From Parus major (lineage: Eukaryota > Chordata > Aves > Passeriformes > Paridae), in NCBI RefSeq assembly GCF_001522545.3, contig NC_031768.1, forward strand, positions 87,914,431 to 87,978,430: DNA of 64,000 nucleotides, written 5' to 3'. Made by a program: the position numbers and the translations under genes. Below the pieces are notes generated by a model. The model did no database searches. It was not told the origin of the DNA and saw only the letters and a list, made by a program, of their open reading frames with translations. This document shows, piece by piece, positions 25,099 to 37,360 of the stretch. Position 1 is the first letter of the stretch, and every line of letters begins with the position of its first letter.

Positions 25099-25112
25099 AA
25101 AAAAAAAAAAAA
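25099..25112. repeat. A14 homopolymer
   Basis: Fourteen A between AGCAG and GCTGTTCC. It has no associated retrocopy that I can recognise. Confidence 0.85.
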
Positions 25113-26687
25113 GCTGTTCCAGGAGACAATATTGCTAATGTAGGTCCACAACTGATATATATCTATATAAATTTTGACATGATTGCCTGAAAAATAGCCC
25201 AGGGAAGTTACTGCTGACTCTTTGGAGGCTGCATATCTAGCTTGAGAATTCCAGGTGGTCTCCAGAAAGCATTTGACCTGCTTTGGTTTACTGTGAATTG
25301 TCCTGATACATATTTGAGGAACTTCACTCTTAAAGAACAGCTTTAAACTGTTCAAATTCACAGAATAAATGTATTAAGTGTAATAAATTATACAGCCTAT
25401 TTCACCTCTTATCAAATGGTGAAAAAGTGTATAGAATTGGGTGGAATGATGGGGGCTGTATCTAATGCATATGAGTCCTCAAATTCGGGGGAAAGGCTGG
25501 AAAATTTTCAAATGAGGATCCACTTTCTATTATTTTTGCAGAAAATATATTACCAGATTTTCTTTCCAAATAGTAACTTGATGAAGGCTGTTTTTTTAAC
25601 ATCTCTGTATAAGAAGTAGTTTGGCAGTAGTTTAATATTTTAGAAAGGCATATTTTGATTTTAGAAAAAAATGCATATAAAAGTAGAAAAGAATTTGTGT
25701 AATGCTCTTAAGAGAGCTTTGGAAAACATTTGGAAGCTTTATATAATAGGAATGTTTGCTGAGCACAGAGAGGGAGGCTTCTTAAGGTCATGGAATACAA
25801 TTGGAAGCAGAATCTTCATCTTACTGGTTTTGTTTTTGTGTGTAATTTGGTTCTGATATTTGGTGTAACACTGTATTCTCAAGTTTAATTTACAAAATTG
25901 TATAATCTGTCTATATTCTTCTAAGAAGCTGTTAATTATTTCAATAAGGAGCATTTATGAGTTGGATGATTATTTAAGATGCATGGTGACAACTCTGCGA
26001 AGTAAAGGTTTTCCACTTGCTTACCATACATGTTTTATAGCATTTCTCTGGCGTATTATCTTGCTGTTCAGGCTATTAAAAGATGCTGTGGTGTTTAATT
26101 AACTGGTACTTTAAGAACAAACACATTGAAAATTCTTCTTGCTGCTACACTTTTGCTTTGTATTCATATTTTGGATTTTTGTACTATGTAAAAGAAAAAT
26201 ACTGAAAATAGAAATTTATTTTTTTTTAAGATCACAAGTGCAACTTGTGTAGTTTTACAGCAATGCTTTAAGATGTGTTTTTTCATTGTGGTTAATGCAG
26301 AGAAATTAAGAACAAATCCTATCTTTTGCCTTTTTTCTTACAGCTAAGTTAAATTAGCTATAAATGGCTCAAGCACTTGGAATTTTGGCACTTAATTTCC
26401 ATTATTGTATTCTTTAAAGGCATTCAGAGTATTTTTTTTTTCCTTTCAGTTTAAATGTAATCATTACATAGTGCTCTGTGGTCTACAGTGAGTTTTGTTT
26501 TCAAAGGAAGGTAACTTTTAGCCAGTCAAATAAGGAAAATTTTATAATTCTTTTCACACTGTTCAGGGTTCATGTTTTCTTTAATTTCATCCTAAGATGT
26601 CACAGTATTATCTTACTGCCAGCACTCATTTAGGATACTTGTTAAAATAGTGTATTTCATCCAATAATGGTCCTAATCCCATGCAGG

Positions 26688-27193
26688 TGATCCTTCTCTC
26701 TACTCAGCACTGGTGAGGCCACGCCTGGAGTCCTTTGTTCAGTGTTGGACTCCCCAGTGAGAAAGAGACAGGAGCATATTGGAGAGGGTGCGCTGAGAGA
26801 GCACAAAGATGCTTTGTGGACTGGAAGGAACATCCCTCATCTGAGTGAAGGATGAGGCAGCTGGGCTGGACAAGGGAGGGAATCTTACAAAGTACCTGGA
26901 GTGAGGATGTGAGGAAGAAGGAGCCAGGCTCTTCTCAGTTATTCCCAATGGCAGGCACGAAGGCAGTGGCACAAACTGAAACATCCAAACATCATTAAAC
27001 ATTGTTTATTGTGAGGGTGATCAAGCACTGGAACTGGTTGTCTATAGAGATTGTGGAGTCTCCCTCCTTGGAAATATACATAAAATGACTGGGAATGGAC
27101 ATGGACAGCTTGTTTCAGATTACCCTACTTGAGCGAGGAGGTGGGATCAGACACCCTCCAGAGATTCCTTCCAACCTCAGCTATTCTGAGGTA
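26688..27193 (+). repeat. CR1 LINE, sense, ORF2 end plus 3' UTR
   Basis: This is a sense-strand CR1. It opens with CTCTACTCAGCACTGGTGAG followed by GCCACGCCTGGAGTCC, which corresponds to the ORF2 motif for LYSALVRPHLEY. It passes through the GAGAGGGTGCGCTGAGAGAG, GTGAGGAAGAAGGAGCCAGG and AAGCACTGGAACTGG blocks, and ends TGGGATCAGACACCCTCCAG, AGATTCCTTCCAACCTC, AGCTATTCTGAGG. It is about 500 bp, 5'-truncated and diverged with small indels that break the reading frame. Confidence 0.9.
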
Positions 27194-27718
27194 GGATGAT
27201 GTTTGTTGACTAAGCCCGTCAGCTGGAAGAGAGCTTCTCCAGAATGTTACAGAAGTGTACATGGTAAACTTAACAGCTAAATAATAATGCTGTAGGTTTC
27301 AAATAGATTGGGAAATCTGAGTTTTCTAGAGTTTCTGTTATATTACTTCTTCTTTATTGTGATATTGCAATTCTGTAATTGCACACTGCTAATTGTAAAT
27401 TCACTTTTTTTAAAATTGAGCTAAAAGGAGGTGTGGTGTCCACAGAGGTAAGGTAGAGTTATGAAGTGACTCAAGCTGCTGGCCGTACCATTCTTGCTTG
27501 TGCAGTTTCAAAGCTCTTATGTTTGATGAGATGGGATGGCAAGGAACAGCTTATTCTGATAAGCTGTTCTCAACACAGCAGAATTCTGGTTCTGTTCCTG
27601 CATGTCACAGCTTTCTGTTAAAAAAAACAAACCAAAAAGTTGGAAAAGACATTTAAGCAAAAGTTGTTATCAAATGGACATCCAGGAAGCAGAAGAGCCA
27701 GAGTTAAAGGTCATTGAA

Positions 27719-27775
27719 TAATAGAATAGTTTGGGTTGGGAGGGACCTTTAAAGGTCATCTAGTCCAACTTGAAG
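27719..27775 (-). repeat. CR1 LINE terminal fragment
   Basis: A short antisense CR1 end: ATAGAATAGTTTGGGTTGGG, then AGGGACCTTTAAAGGTCATC, then TAGTCCAACTTG. It is only about 57 bp, which is an extremely 5'-truncated insertion. Confidence 0.88.
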
Positions 27776-28667
27776 TTCATTTGTGACATATGACACCTGT
27801 AGAAGGAGTTAAATTCGGATGCTTTGCACAAGTGAGGAAACAAGTCTGTCTGGGAAGCTGGGAATGTTCTGACAAGTTCTTTTGCCAGTGAACTTCCATC
27901 AGCAAAACTTCCATTTATCCTCCTTTAAAATTAGAGTTGTAATATATTGCCTGTTTGAATGGAAGGTAGGAAGTTAATTTATTTAATATTAGTGGAGGCA
28001 ATGTCAGAAGTACTTACAGATATTTGCCAAGAAGACAAGTGATTAAAATGTGTTTTCCTCGTGGTCTCTGGATGGTACTCAAGAGGTTGCTAATACCATT
28101 GAGAAGTAACAGGCTGTTTCATAAGTAGTAAAACTAATGGTTTCCTATGGATTTTTGACCTACATCCCCTTATACCACCCTCTGCTCATCATGCACTTGT
28201 TGCTGTGAATATCCTCTTACCTTCCTGTTTGACTGCATGAATTGCACTGTGTTCTGTACCTTCTTTAGAGCTACTGGTGTGCTAAGTGCTGCCCCCCTGA
28301 ATGAATAAAGGGTTGAGTTATAACTGCCTTTGTCTCACTGAGGGTACCAATTTGTGCCTGTTTGCCTTATCTAGCCACAGATATTTTTTCTTTTCCTCAC
28401 AAAAAGCAGAGTATCTCATTCCTCCAGCTCTTTAAAATCAAGTGTGAAATTATAAAATGGATTAAAAGGCCACTGTAAATGTATGTGTCAAATGATGGAT
28501 GTACAGAGAGCAAGATGGCATAAACCTCATTCTTTTAAGAAATTGGGCTGAAAATAGTAAGTGTCCTTTTACCTGAGTTCTATTTTGTGTGCTTATTGTG
28601 AAAAGAACTTTGTAGAAGAATTACTTAATCATCCAGAGATCTTTCCATGCTGCCTAAGTCCTCTTTT

Positions 28668-28712
28668 CATAGTTACTATTCATGCAACTTTTAGTGCATG
28701 AATAGTAACATG
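28668..28712. repeat. Perfect short inverted repeat (hairpin)
   Basis: GTTACTATTCATGCA (28672-28686) and TGCATGAATAGTAAC (28695-28709) are exact reverse complements separated by the 8-base loop ACTTTTAG. Allowing one bulged A at 28671, the stem extends three further pairs (CAT at 28668-28670 with ATG at 28710-28712). The 18-bp stem is much shorter than an animal pre-miRNA stem, and no T-run or promoter element flanks it. Confidence 0.9.
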
Positions 28713-30739
28713 TATTGTTGCTAATTGCAGTAATAATTAGTCTAGCCAAATAGGCTGCCTTCTGTGACTGGGGTACCTTTTTTCAATATCTAAAACCAAT
28801 TCAGAACAATTTCATTATTGCTGACACTTCTCAGTCTTTGTTTCCATGGTCAAATTTACTTGAACTTCTAGCTGGTTGCAACATCAGTTTGTAATAATCC
28901 ATGTGCGTTAGGGGTTTTGCATTGTATTTTGTAGCTCACTGCTCCCGACTTACATTCCATCACTTATTTCCTGAAACTGAAAGACATAAGTATCATGACC
29001 TAACTTTTTCAGTATTTAAGGTAACACTCCCTGCAGTGTGAATGTTTGTATAAAAGGCACACATACACATTTGATATGTGTGTGCATATAAAAATCTCTT
29101 TGTATGTATACACGTATATAGACACACATTGTTTATTAGTTAGTTTTGTTTGCACACTATTTGGATTCTCTGTGTTCTGGGTTTTCCAATGTAATATGAC
29201 AAGTTGAGAACAGGCAAGTTGGCTTTCAATTAATTTTATTACGCTCTTTTAAAGTTTATCTTAATTTTACTGAAGTAGTGAAATCTGTAAATTAAGGATA
29301 AAATATTTTTGATTACGTGTGTTGGTAAACTAATTTTCCATTTATATATTAGAATGAATATTGTTCAAAATTGGCACTTTGGCCAGTACAGGCATGTTAG
29401 GAGTGGCTTGGAACAAAGTTGTGCCCCAGCTTGTTGGAAAGATTTTATAAAGAACTCATTTCACATTTGTTAAATCAATCATTTATGTCTGTGAGAAGCT
29501 TTGAAGCTCGGTGTATTTATATTACTAGAATAGAAGAATGCAAATAAAACTTCTAGAGTGGAGCTTGCAATATTTCAGTTGCACATCCTGGATATGTAGA
29601 TTTGATTGGTAACTTAAATTCATGAAGAATGCAAGTTTTTGTTTGAGGGTATTTTAAAAATGAAGCAATTGAGTCAAGTTGTAGAAATTACAGAATTCTC
29701 CAGCACTCATGCAGTATTGGAAACGTTAAAAATTCAGGAAGGCGTTCATTATTAAAGATGTCTTTTTTCCAGACCATTGTGAGAAGAACCTGTCTTTCAG
29801 CAATGAATTAGCACATTTGCAGTATTTAAAGATCATAAATGCAAATTAAAATCAAAGAAATACAGAAATATTTCACTTACCTGATACTATCAGCCAAACA
29901 GGAATGAGCAAAACTCCACATAAATTTCTTATCTTCAGTACTGGATAAATCAAAAGGCTCCATGAAATCTAATTGGCCTTACTGCTATTTTTATTTTTAA
30001 TTTTGTATTTTATATGCCATTTATTCCTGTAAGACAGAAATGCCGGTATCTCAATTCATGAATTACAGCTAGATTGAAGAGATCTCTTTTCTAAATTACA
30101 CATGATCCACGATACAAGTGACAATAGGTGTTTTCAGCTATGGAGACTTTGACTGGAAAGCCAGATCATCCTGTTATGTTCTTGTTAGTCATCTTTACAC
30201 AATTTCTCCTCTGTGTTTTCTGGAGCAGCTCCACAGAATATATGCCAATGTGTTCTTAACATGCAGTTTGCCCGATGGTGTTAGCTCTCAAGTATTGATA
30301 GTAATGATGTTATTGATAACACAGTGTGAGCTACTGGTAGTTGATGAGTAACCTCTCGCAGTTCATTCCATTAAGAGAGAGACCATCTGCATACAATACT
30401 GAACTACCTGAAACTCCCTACAGTTCACTCTAATTAGTTTGCTCTGAGGTTTGGATTCCTGATTTGCATTGCTGGCATCTATTCTTATTTTCTGCTTTGT
30501 TACCAGAGGAATAGTGGCTAACAAAGCGTCAGTTTTTGAAAGGGATTCAAGGGCAGAACCCTGTGCCTGCTGAATGAACTGCAGATTACCTGAAACCAGA
30601 ACAGGGAGTAGAATCACTAAGCATACAGATATGTAAGATGTCCTGCTCTATTTTTATTCATACCATGGTGTCCAAAGCCATACAAGATCCCCAGAAGAGT
30701 CAACGAACAAGTGAGAGATGGTTGGATACATGGTTTTTA

Positions 30740-31400
30740 AAAAAATATTTGGCAAAGTTCACTGCTAATAGGTGTTGAACTAAGAAGCCATAGGATGGAG
30801 CATAGTTTGTGTGTTTGCCTGGAGAAACTGGTTAGAAGTCAAGAAATGGAGAGTAGATTGTGCTGGAGGCCACAGAGGACATGTGCTGGGGATCCATGCT
30901 CTAAATTATACAAATGAATTATTTAGAGTTTGAAAATGGATGAGTAGTGGTATGACAACTTTGCTGCCAACAAAGCAGCAAATTGCAGAAAAACCTTATG
31001 GGACTGAGTGATAATCTCCTTTTTTATTTCTCAGCTAAATGTAAAATGATGCATATTGGGGCTGGAGATGGAGAGATTCCAACTTCATGCTAAGTATGAA
31101 AAGCTGTGAGGTGACTTAGTACACTTGAGAATGAGAAATTGTGTTTTTTATAGTTCCTTGGAAATGTCACTGTAGTGCTTAACAGCAGACAGTGAGCAGA
31201 TATTCAGTATTTCAGAGAAGGAGAAGAGAACAGATGAGGTTCTTAGGGTAGCCTGTGAAGCTTAGGTGCCTCTGCATCTTGTAAGCTTCATGTAGTTCTA
31301 GTCTTTCAGCTTCAAAAAGGATAGGGTAAAACTGGCAGAGGTGCAGGGCTAAGCTGATGGACATACTTAGACTGTGCCTAAAAGGTCAAGACTGGAAGAA
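30740..31400 (+). repeat. Old, degraded CR1 LINE (ORF2 region)
   Basis: Scattered blocks in the correct order match the ORF2 region of an old CR1 lineage: GGCAAAGTTC (30751), GAACTAAGAAGCCATAGGAT (about 30777), CTGGAGAAACTGGTTAGAAG (about 30819), CTGAGTGATAATC (about 31003), AATGTAAAATGATGCATATT (about 31038, the codons for KCKMMHI), and CTTCAAAAAGGATAGGGTAA with CTGGCAGAGGTGCAGGGC (about 31311-31350). It has many substitutions and indels, and is clearly older than the other CR1 copies here. Identity and limits come from memory of turtle/bird CR1 sequences. Confidence 0.58.
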
Positions 31401-34400
31401 AGGAACTATAGGAACTTCTCTCTCCTGGCTGATGTGCAGTTGTGGTTGTTTACAAAGATGATCCGAGAAGCTCTGCTTTTTCAAACAACACAGCACCAGT
31501 CAATCTCATGAATACCATATTCTCTTAAAATCATGATGATACACAAGGTCAAAAATACCTGAACCATCCCTCATTAAAAATATTTGGTTTTCTTGAACAT
31601 TTTTGAGCAAGGTTCACCACTGCAAGCTCTCCGGATTTAGGCTCTTTACATCTACTGTTCCAGTTTTCACCAGTCTGAAGGATTTTCCTATGTAATTTCA
31701 TTAGGCATCTAAGGCTTCAAGTATTTCATGCCAGCAAAAAGAGTTTCCCACTTTGTATCCATTTGATAAGTGTTTTTGTTTTAGTAATGGATTTGCTACC
31801 AGATTTGACAGTAAAAGAAAACACAGTGTTCTGTGTGTGTTAGGAACATATTCCAAATGGACTTTTTCAGTGACAGTGTTAAAAAAATGCATGACAGAGG
31901 CATTAACTGATGCCTGAAATAATTTTTCTTGAGATAGATCTCCTGGAAAAATAAAATAAATGCATGAGTCTTCTAAGTTTCATCAAAAATTTGAATATAC
32001 AAGGAAAATACAATTTTTTAAATTAATGTCCAAAAAGTATTCTTTGCAGACAGTAGGAAAATGGTTATTAATTTTTAATCTGCCAATTTAGCAGTAATTC
32101 TGTCTAGCAAGTCCTTGGTTAATTTTAAAACAGAGTTTGAAGGTGGTTTATATAAATCTCTCAAATTTGTACCCTAAAGCAGAATACATAGCTTTGAAAG
32201 CAAAACCTATTTGCTGTTCTGTTATGCATGTACCTGATGGAATGTCGGGAACCAGTAAATACAGCAATTTGCTGGAAAATTGGTTCTTTTACTTGTTGCT
32301 CAGGACTCCCACCTTCTGTTTGCTAGTTGCCTGTCCTGGAAATGGTTTTTTGAACCAATCCTTAGCTTCAGTTACAGTTTCTGACATGCTGCTGTAGTGG
32401 TAGAGCTTCCTTACAAAAGTCTTTTCAACAATTGTAACCTCCTTTTATTGTTTAAGACAATTAAGACAGAAGACATTATTGCCATTCTGTCTTTATAAAA
32501 ATTTTGTGTAAAAATCTGATTTCCCAGTAACTGTAGAGGATTAGACCCCATGAGCATGTTCTAAAGTTAGCAAAACCAACTACATAATGGTGTACCTGTC
32601 ACAAAACAGTTTTAATTGGCATGTCCTGCTTTTTGCCTTTCTGACTGTCTTGCAGCAGACAAATTAGTCTTTTTGTAGAATTACCAAGTTGTATTTGCAG
32701 CAGCATCTTGCTGGTTGTTATTTCCATTGCATCCTATAATAAACGTTTTCAAGATTCGCAACAGACCAATACCCTATGAATGATTTTGCTTTCAAGAGCA
32801 AGATCTGTGATTGATGGTGTCAGTAGAAAGTCCATTGCCAAAACTGCTTGTTCTCTGGTGGACAGATTGCAAGATCTATATATGATATGCCCAAGCTCCA
32901 GTCCTTTCCTGTGACAAATTGCTCTCAGGTATGGAAATTTCAACTATGTAAATGTGTGTCTTGCATTTTTCACAGTTATTGATCCATGATTGTCATTTTC
33001 ATTCTACTGACCCTAAGGTGCCTCTCTTGAGTGCTTTAAGGGCTGGGTGAAATTTTTTCCAAATAGTTTTACCTTCTTGCTGTTATCTGTAGTGCTGATG
33101 TTCCAGTCAGTTCTGAGACTTTCATCTTCCCTTAAAGACAGAGTTTTGTTTTAGGAAAAGCCTGTCTATCCCTGCAGCTATTCTTCAGCATTTCCAACTT
33201 TTGCTATGCAAACACTAGCCAGCGTACCTAGAGAAATAATTTTGTTTTTCCAATCAGGCATTCATGTTGTTTGTACTTTCTGAGCCAAACTGCCATCCTC
33301 AGTTAAGTTTTGTAGCTGTCAGAGGCATCTGTCTTCTCATGTCTCTCCAAAGCTTTTGTGTGCACAACTGCTCCCAATAGTATAGATGTTCTGTCTATAG
33401 TATAACATGCTACCTGTTCTGGTAGTAACAGAAATCTCCATGTTGTTACAAGATCTCTTGACATTTCATCCATACAAAACTTAATACTGTATGCAAGACC
33501 TGTGGGACTTCTCACTTGCATGTAATGTGCAGTTCTCTGCTATCATGATATCGTGGAGTCTGCTTGCTTTGTGGTGGAGGAAAGCAGTGAGTGGTGTGCC
33601 AGAGTAATGGTCTGTGTTCATCTGGAAAAAATCACTTGGCTACCTAGTGCAATAAATGGTTCTGGAGGACTTAAAACACCATATTCCTAGTGTTTGGGGC
33701 AGGCAGAGGGGCAGGACAGACGTGTTTGTGGTTATCAAAGTAGCTTAGTCTCCTCAAAAAGCGATTTCTTATCTCAGCCTTAGCTGACGCAGTTAACTGT
33801 GTCAGTCTCTTGTGTTCAAGAGACTTTCAGGTCTCACTAGTGTATTCTTAAGTTACTTCTGCATTAATTCATGCATCCATTGAAATGTACTCCTTTGCAG
33901 TTTCTATCTTAAGATTTTCTTAGGATAAATTATATGTATAGAAACATCTTGTGTTTTATATATTCTGTTTTAGCCGTTTGTAATTTGCATGCTTTTTTTG
34001 GCTTCCTTCAGAACTAAATACTCTGTAATAAAATATGTACCTTTCCCCCAGAAGCACAGCAAATTAGGACAGTGAAATATTCCAGTTAACACTCTGCTGT
34101 GAGGAAACAAGTTGTTGTTCTTCTCCTGGATTTAGCTAGTTTTGAACTGTTCTGGTTATTTGCCTATACCATCAGATTTTTACAAAGCTAGAATGTCAGT
34201 GGCTATTTGATTCTCCTTCATGAAATATTTATTTGGGGCATCCAAAGACCAAAGAAGCCCAGTTTCCCTGATGTGCAAGGCAGTTGGTTGGATCTGCTAT
34301 GTCATGGTCTAACTAAACATGGTTGTTTAGTCATCTATCTGTTTTCAAACAAAGAGAGTTCACTGGTCAGTCTTTAGGTTGATCCTCTAGTTCTTTCTAA

Positions 34401-34534
34401 ACCTTTAAGTCTGTTTTCCCAAGTAGTGTTTTTAGGACTGGCAGGTTGCAGGTTAGAACAAGACCCTTCACAGAAGCCTTGGCTGTCCCCAGTCCTTAAG
34501 ACTACACTGAGTGAATCAAGCCTTACGTAGCCCA

Positions 34535-34627
34535 GTCTGATCCCCTAAGTGATCATGCTTTGAGCAGGCTGTTGAGCAGGAGAGGCATCCTGAGGTTCTT
34601 TCCCATCTGAACGATGCTGTGAGTCTC
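34535..34627 (+). repeat. Probable diverged CR1 LINE 3' end
   Basis: CATGCTTTGAGCAGGCTGTT, GAGCAGGAGAGGCATCCTGA, GGTTCTTTCCCATCTGAACG and ATGCTGTGAGTCT follow the CR1 terminal order (CTTTGAGCAGG, GACCTCCTGAGGT, CCTTCCAACCTAA, ATTCTGTGATTCT) with many differences. Sense orientation, about 90 bp. Confidence 0.6.
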
Positions 34628-36650
34628 AATTTTATGATATCAAGTTAACGAACAATTTTACCTACAATGGAAATTTGTAGGTTTGTTCTGGATAACATTA
34701 GCAAAAGCTTCAGAGGAACTTGTGTGGTTACTGCCTGTGAGCAGGTTTTTATTTGGTTTGTCATGCTGTAGTTTTCTTACCTGTCAAGAGAGGATCCCTT
34801 TACTTAACTCATCTTGATGTTCCAATAGCTATGAATTGGCCAGTTTGATAATTGCTGTGTAAACACTAAGGAGTTTGTGAATGCTAGGGAAATGGCTTTT
34901 CTCTCCTCTTTTAATATATTGCATCTACTATTTCTTACATGTGTGTAAAAACGTAATAGTTCATGACATTGAAAGAAATTCTAGAGTATTATGACCTAAT
35001 CAGGTGTCAAAATTAGTGTAAATACTGAAAGCAACATGTGAGCTGTAGCAGTAGGAGTGGAACTTTGGCATCTTGAGGGGGGCAGCTGTTAGCTTAAGTT
35101 GATGCCAGTTTAACACAGAAGTGCTCCCCAGCTTCTTGGGCCTGTGTGTGGGTTTCAAATTTACTGTCTAGGCATGAGTTAATTGAGCCATGGGGAATTT
35201 GGAGGGAGTTTACATTTACAGGAATTACGGCTTTGTGGTTTGGAAAGGGATCTCTTGATGGTTGTAGGGAGAACAGAGACTTTGTTTTCCATGTCTCAGC
35301 AGGCAGTTTAGATGCAGTTTGAAAGATTTGGGATTCTTGGGTGCTGACTTCCAGTAAATCTTGAATTTGGTAGGAGGAGGAATCTGAGAGGTAGTAAGAG
35401 GAGAGATGTGAGGTAGTGCTGGTAAGGCAGCTGGCTGCACCTCATTTTTTAGCCAGCATCTTCTTGTTCCCTCACATTTTCTGATTACAGCGACTCTCTG
35501 ATTAAAAGAAGAGAATTACAGTAATGTCAGTCATAGTGAAAAAAGATGGCCTTGCTTGAGTTTCTTACACAGTTAGTATTGTTCTTTTAGTTACATTCTC
35601 ATAGTTTCTTCTCTTAGAAAGTATTTATCAAACTTGTGAAAATCATGATTTTAAGTCCTGTACATTTTCTTGGGGATTTTGTTTATATTATCACTGTGTA
35701 AATACCGTTTTAAAAATGAAATATAAAAATATGTATAATGTTGTGGATACATACACATGGCTGTTTTTCTAAAGGTTTTTCCTTACTTTTCTTGTGTCTG
35801 GGGCAGCCAGTGTCTTTTGATATCTAATTTCTTCCTATTACTTGCTTTTATCTGTTTAGGTACTAATAATATTTATTTATTTAAAACTGCATTCACTTTG
35901 CAGTTTGGTGTCTGCTGTTTTTCCAACAGTTGAGGAGTTTGAAGAATTTTAGCAAATCAATAAAAGCATTTCTTAGTGGCTGATGTGCACAACTAGTCAG
36001 CATGACCTTTTGGGTTTTTAGATGCAATTTTCTTACTACGTGGTAGAAATCTCTATTAAAAAGCTAAATGTTTTGTGTAATAAATAATAAAAACATTATA
36101 TTGCTTTGTTCATTATGCTTTCTAAAAAGCAAAGCTTTTGGCATTTCTTTTGGTAGAGGCTATATGACAGTACATCTTTGTCAAGTAGGTGTTGCTAATG
36201 AGAAATCTGTTATGCCTTTTACAAAATTGTTGAGTCCTACTTGGATGTATTAGTGTAAATAAATCCTTTTTATGCTTCAGGTATCAGTAGATATATATTT
36301 CTTCTAGTTAGCATCTTAAGACATTAGCCAGTGTTTTACAGCAATTCCTTACACTTAAATGCATTCCTTATGCTTATATTCTTAAATATCTGCGTATATT
36401 AAAGGAAAAGAAAGAAAATTACCTAACACAGAGCATTAGGCTCCATAGCTCAAGTCAAACAGACTTGATTATTTTCCAAATTTATTCATGCTGTAAAATC
36501 TGATTTCTGCAACAGCAGCAGTGACAAAGTAATTAGTCAGTGTGCTGGGATGTCTGTGAAAGATGAAGTCTCAAATAAAGAGTAAAATATTGTATTCATA
36601 GAGAGTAGTTTTATAATGTAATCAAATCCTGTTTTTTTTCTGTTTCTTAG

Positions 36651-36773
<123 letters not shown>

Positions 36774-37151
36774 TGATTATTATTTTTTTTAATATATTTC
36801 TGTCCATGCATCTTCTTTGAAAGTCTACCAAAATTTTCTAGCAAACTCTATTTTAATAAAAAAATCTTTTGAAGTGTGAGTGACAGAAATGTATTATTTC
36901 AGTGGTATTTCATTGAATTACTTTATTAACCTATCTTTTTGGGAATAGTGTGTTCTTACTGCTGCAGAGGCTAAGCTGTGTCTATGTGACTGATGCTTTG
37001 TGTGTGTGTATATATATAAATGAAAGTCCTGATGCAATGATGGTTATTTTTTGGTTATATTTTGATATGCAATGAATAGAAATGTGCTGGTTTTTTTTTA
37101 AAAAAAACCCCATCTCATCTTACCTAGATCTTTGTGTTTAATTCCATGAGG

Positions 37152-37360
37152 CTCATGGAACAGTTTGAGCTGGAGAAAACCTTTTAAAGATGATCTAGTC
37201 CAACCTGCCTGCCATGGGCTGGGGCACCTTCATGAGACCAGGTTTCTGGGAGCCCCATCCAGCCTGGTATTGAACACTGACAGGGATGGGGCACCCCCAG
37301 CTTCTCTTGGCAGCCTGTGCCAGTGCCTCACCATGCACAGTGCAAGGAGAGGGTGTGAGC
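37152..37360 (-). repeat. CR1 LINE 3' end fragment
   Basis: Antisense CR1: CTCATGGAACAGTTTGAGCT, CTTTTAAAGATGATCTAGTC, CAACCTGCCTGCCATGGGCT, then the CATCCAGCCTGGTATTGAAC and CAGGGATGGGGCACCC blocks, and CAGCCTGTGCCAGTGCCTCA. The open frames over this interval on both strands are by-products of the repeat. About 200 bp, 5'-truncated. Confidence 0.9.

Larger units (their letters stand above)
22588..36650 (+). other. MAN1A2: MAN1A2 intron 2 (14,063 bp)
   Basis: This intron separates the stem exon from the first catalytic-domain exon. It has consensus GTAAAG and TTCTTAG ends and is phase 0. It contains a short GAT repeat just after the donor, CR1 copies near 26.7-27.2, 27.7, 30.7-31.4 and 34.5 kb, and a perfect inverted repeat at 28672-28709. 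Alternating TG/TA patches occur at about 29041-29130. The stretches 22620-26680, 27200-27715, 27790-28660, 28720-30730, 31420-34520 and 34640-36640 contain no feature I can assign. The sequence near 28140-28380 has an AATAAA followed by a GC-richer stretch and might be an old LTR end, but I cannot place it. Confidence 0.85.

Noticed and set aside
27970..28380. Possible old LTR ending near an AATAAA at about 28304
   Set aside because: Only the polyadenylation hexamer and a C-rich stretch suggest it. No family motifs or ends could be defined.
28668..28712. Hairpin as a microRNA precursor
   Set aside because: An 18-bp stem with 8-base loop is too short for Drosha/Dicer processing of a canonical animal pre-miRNA.
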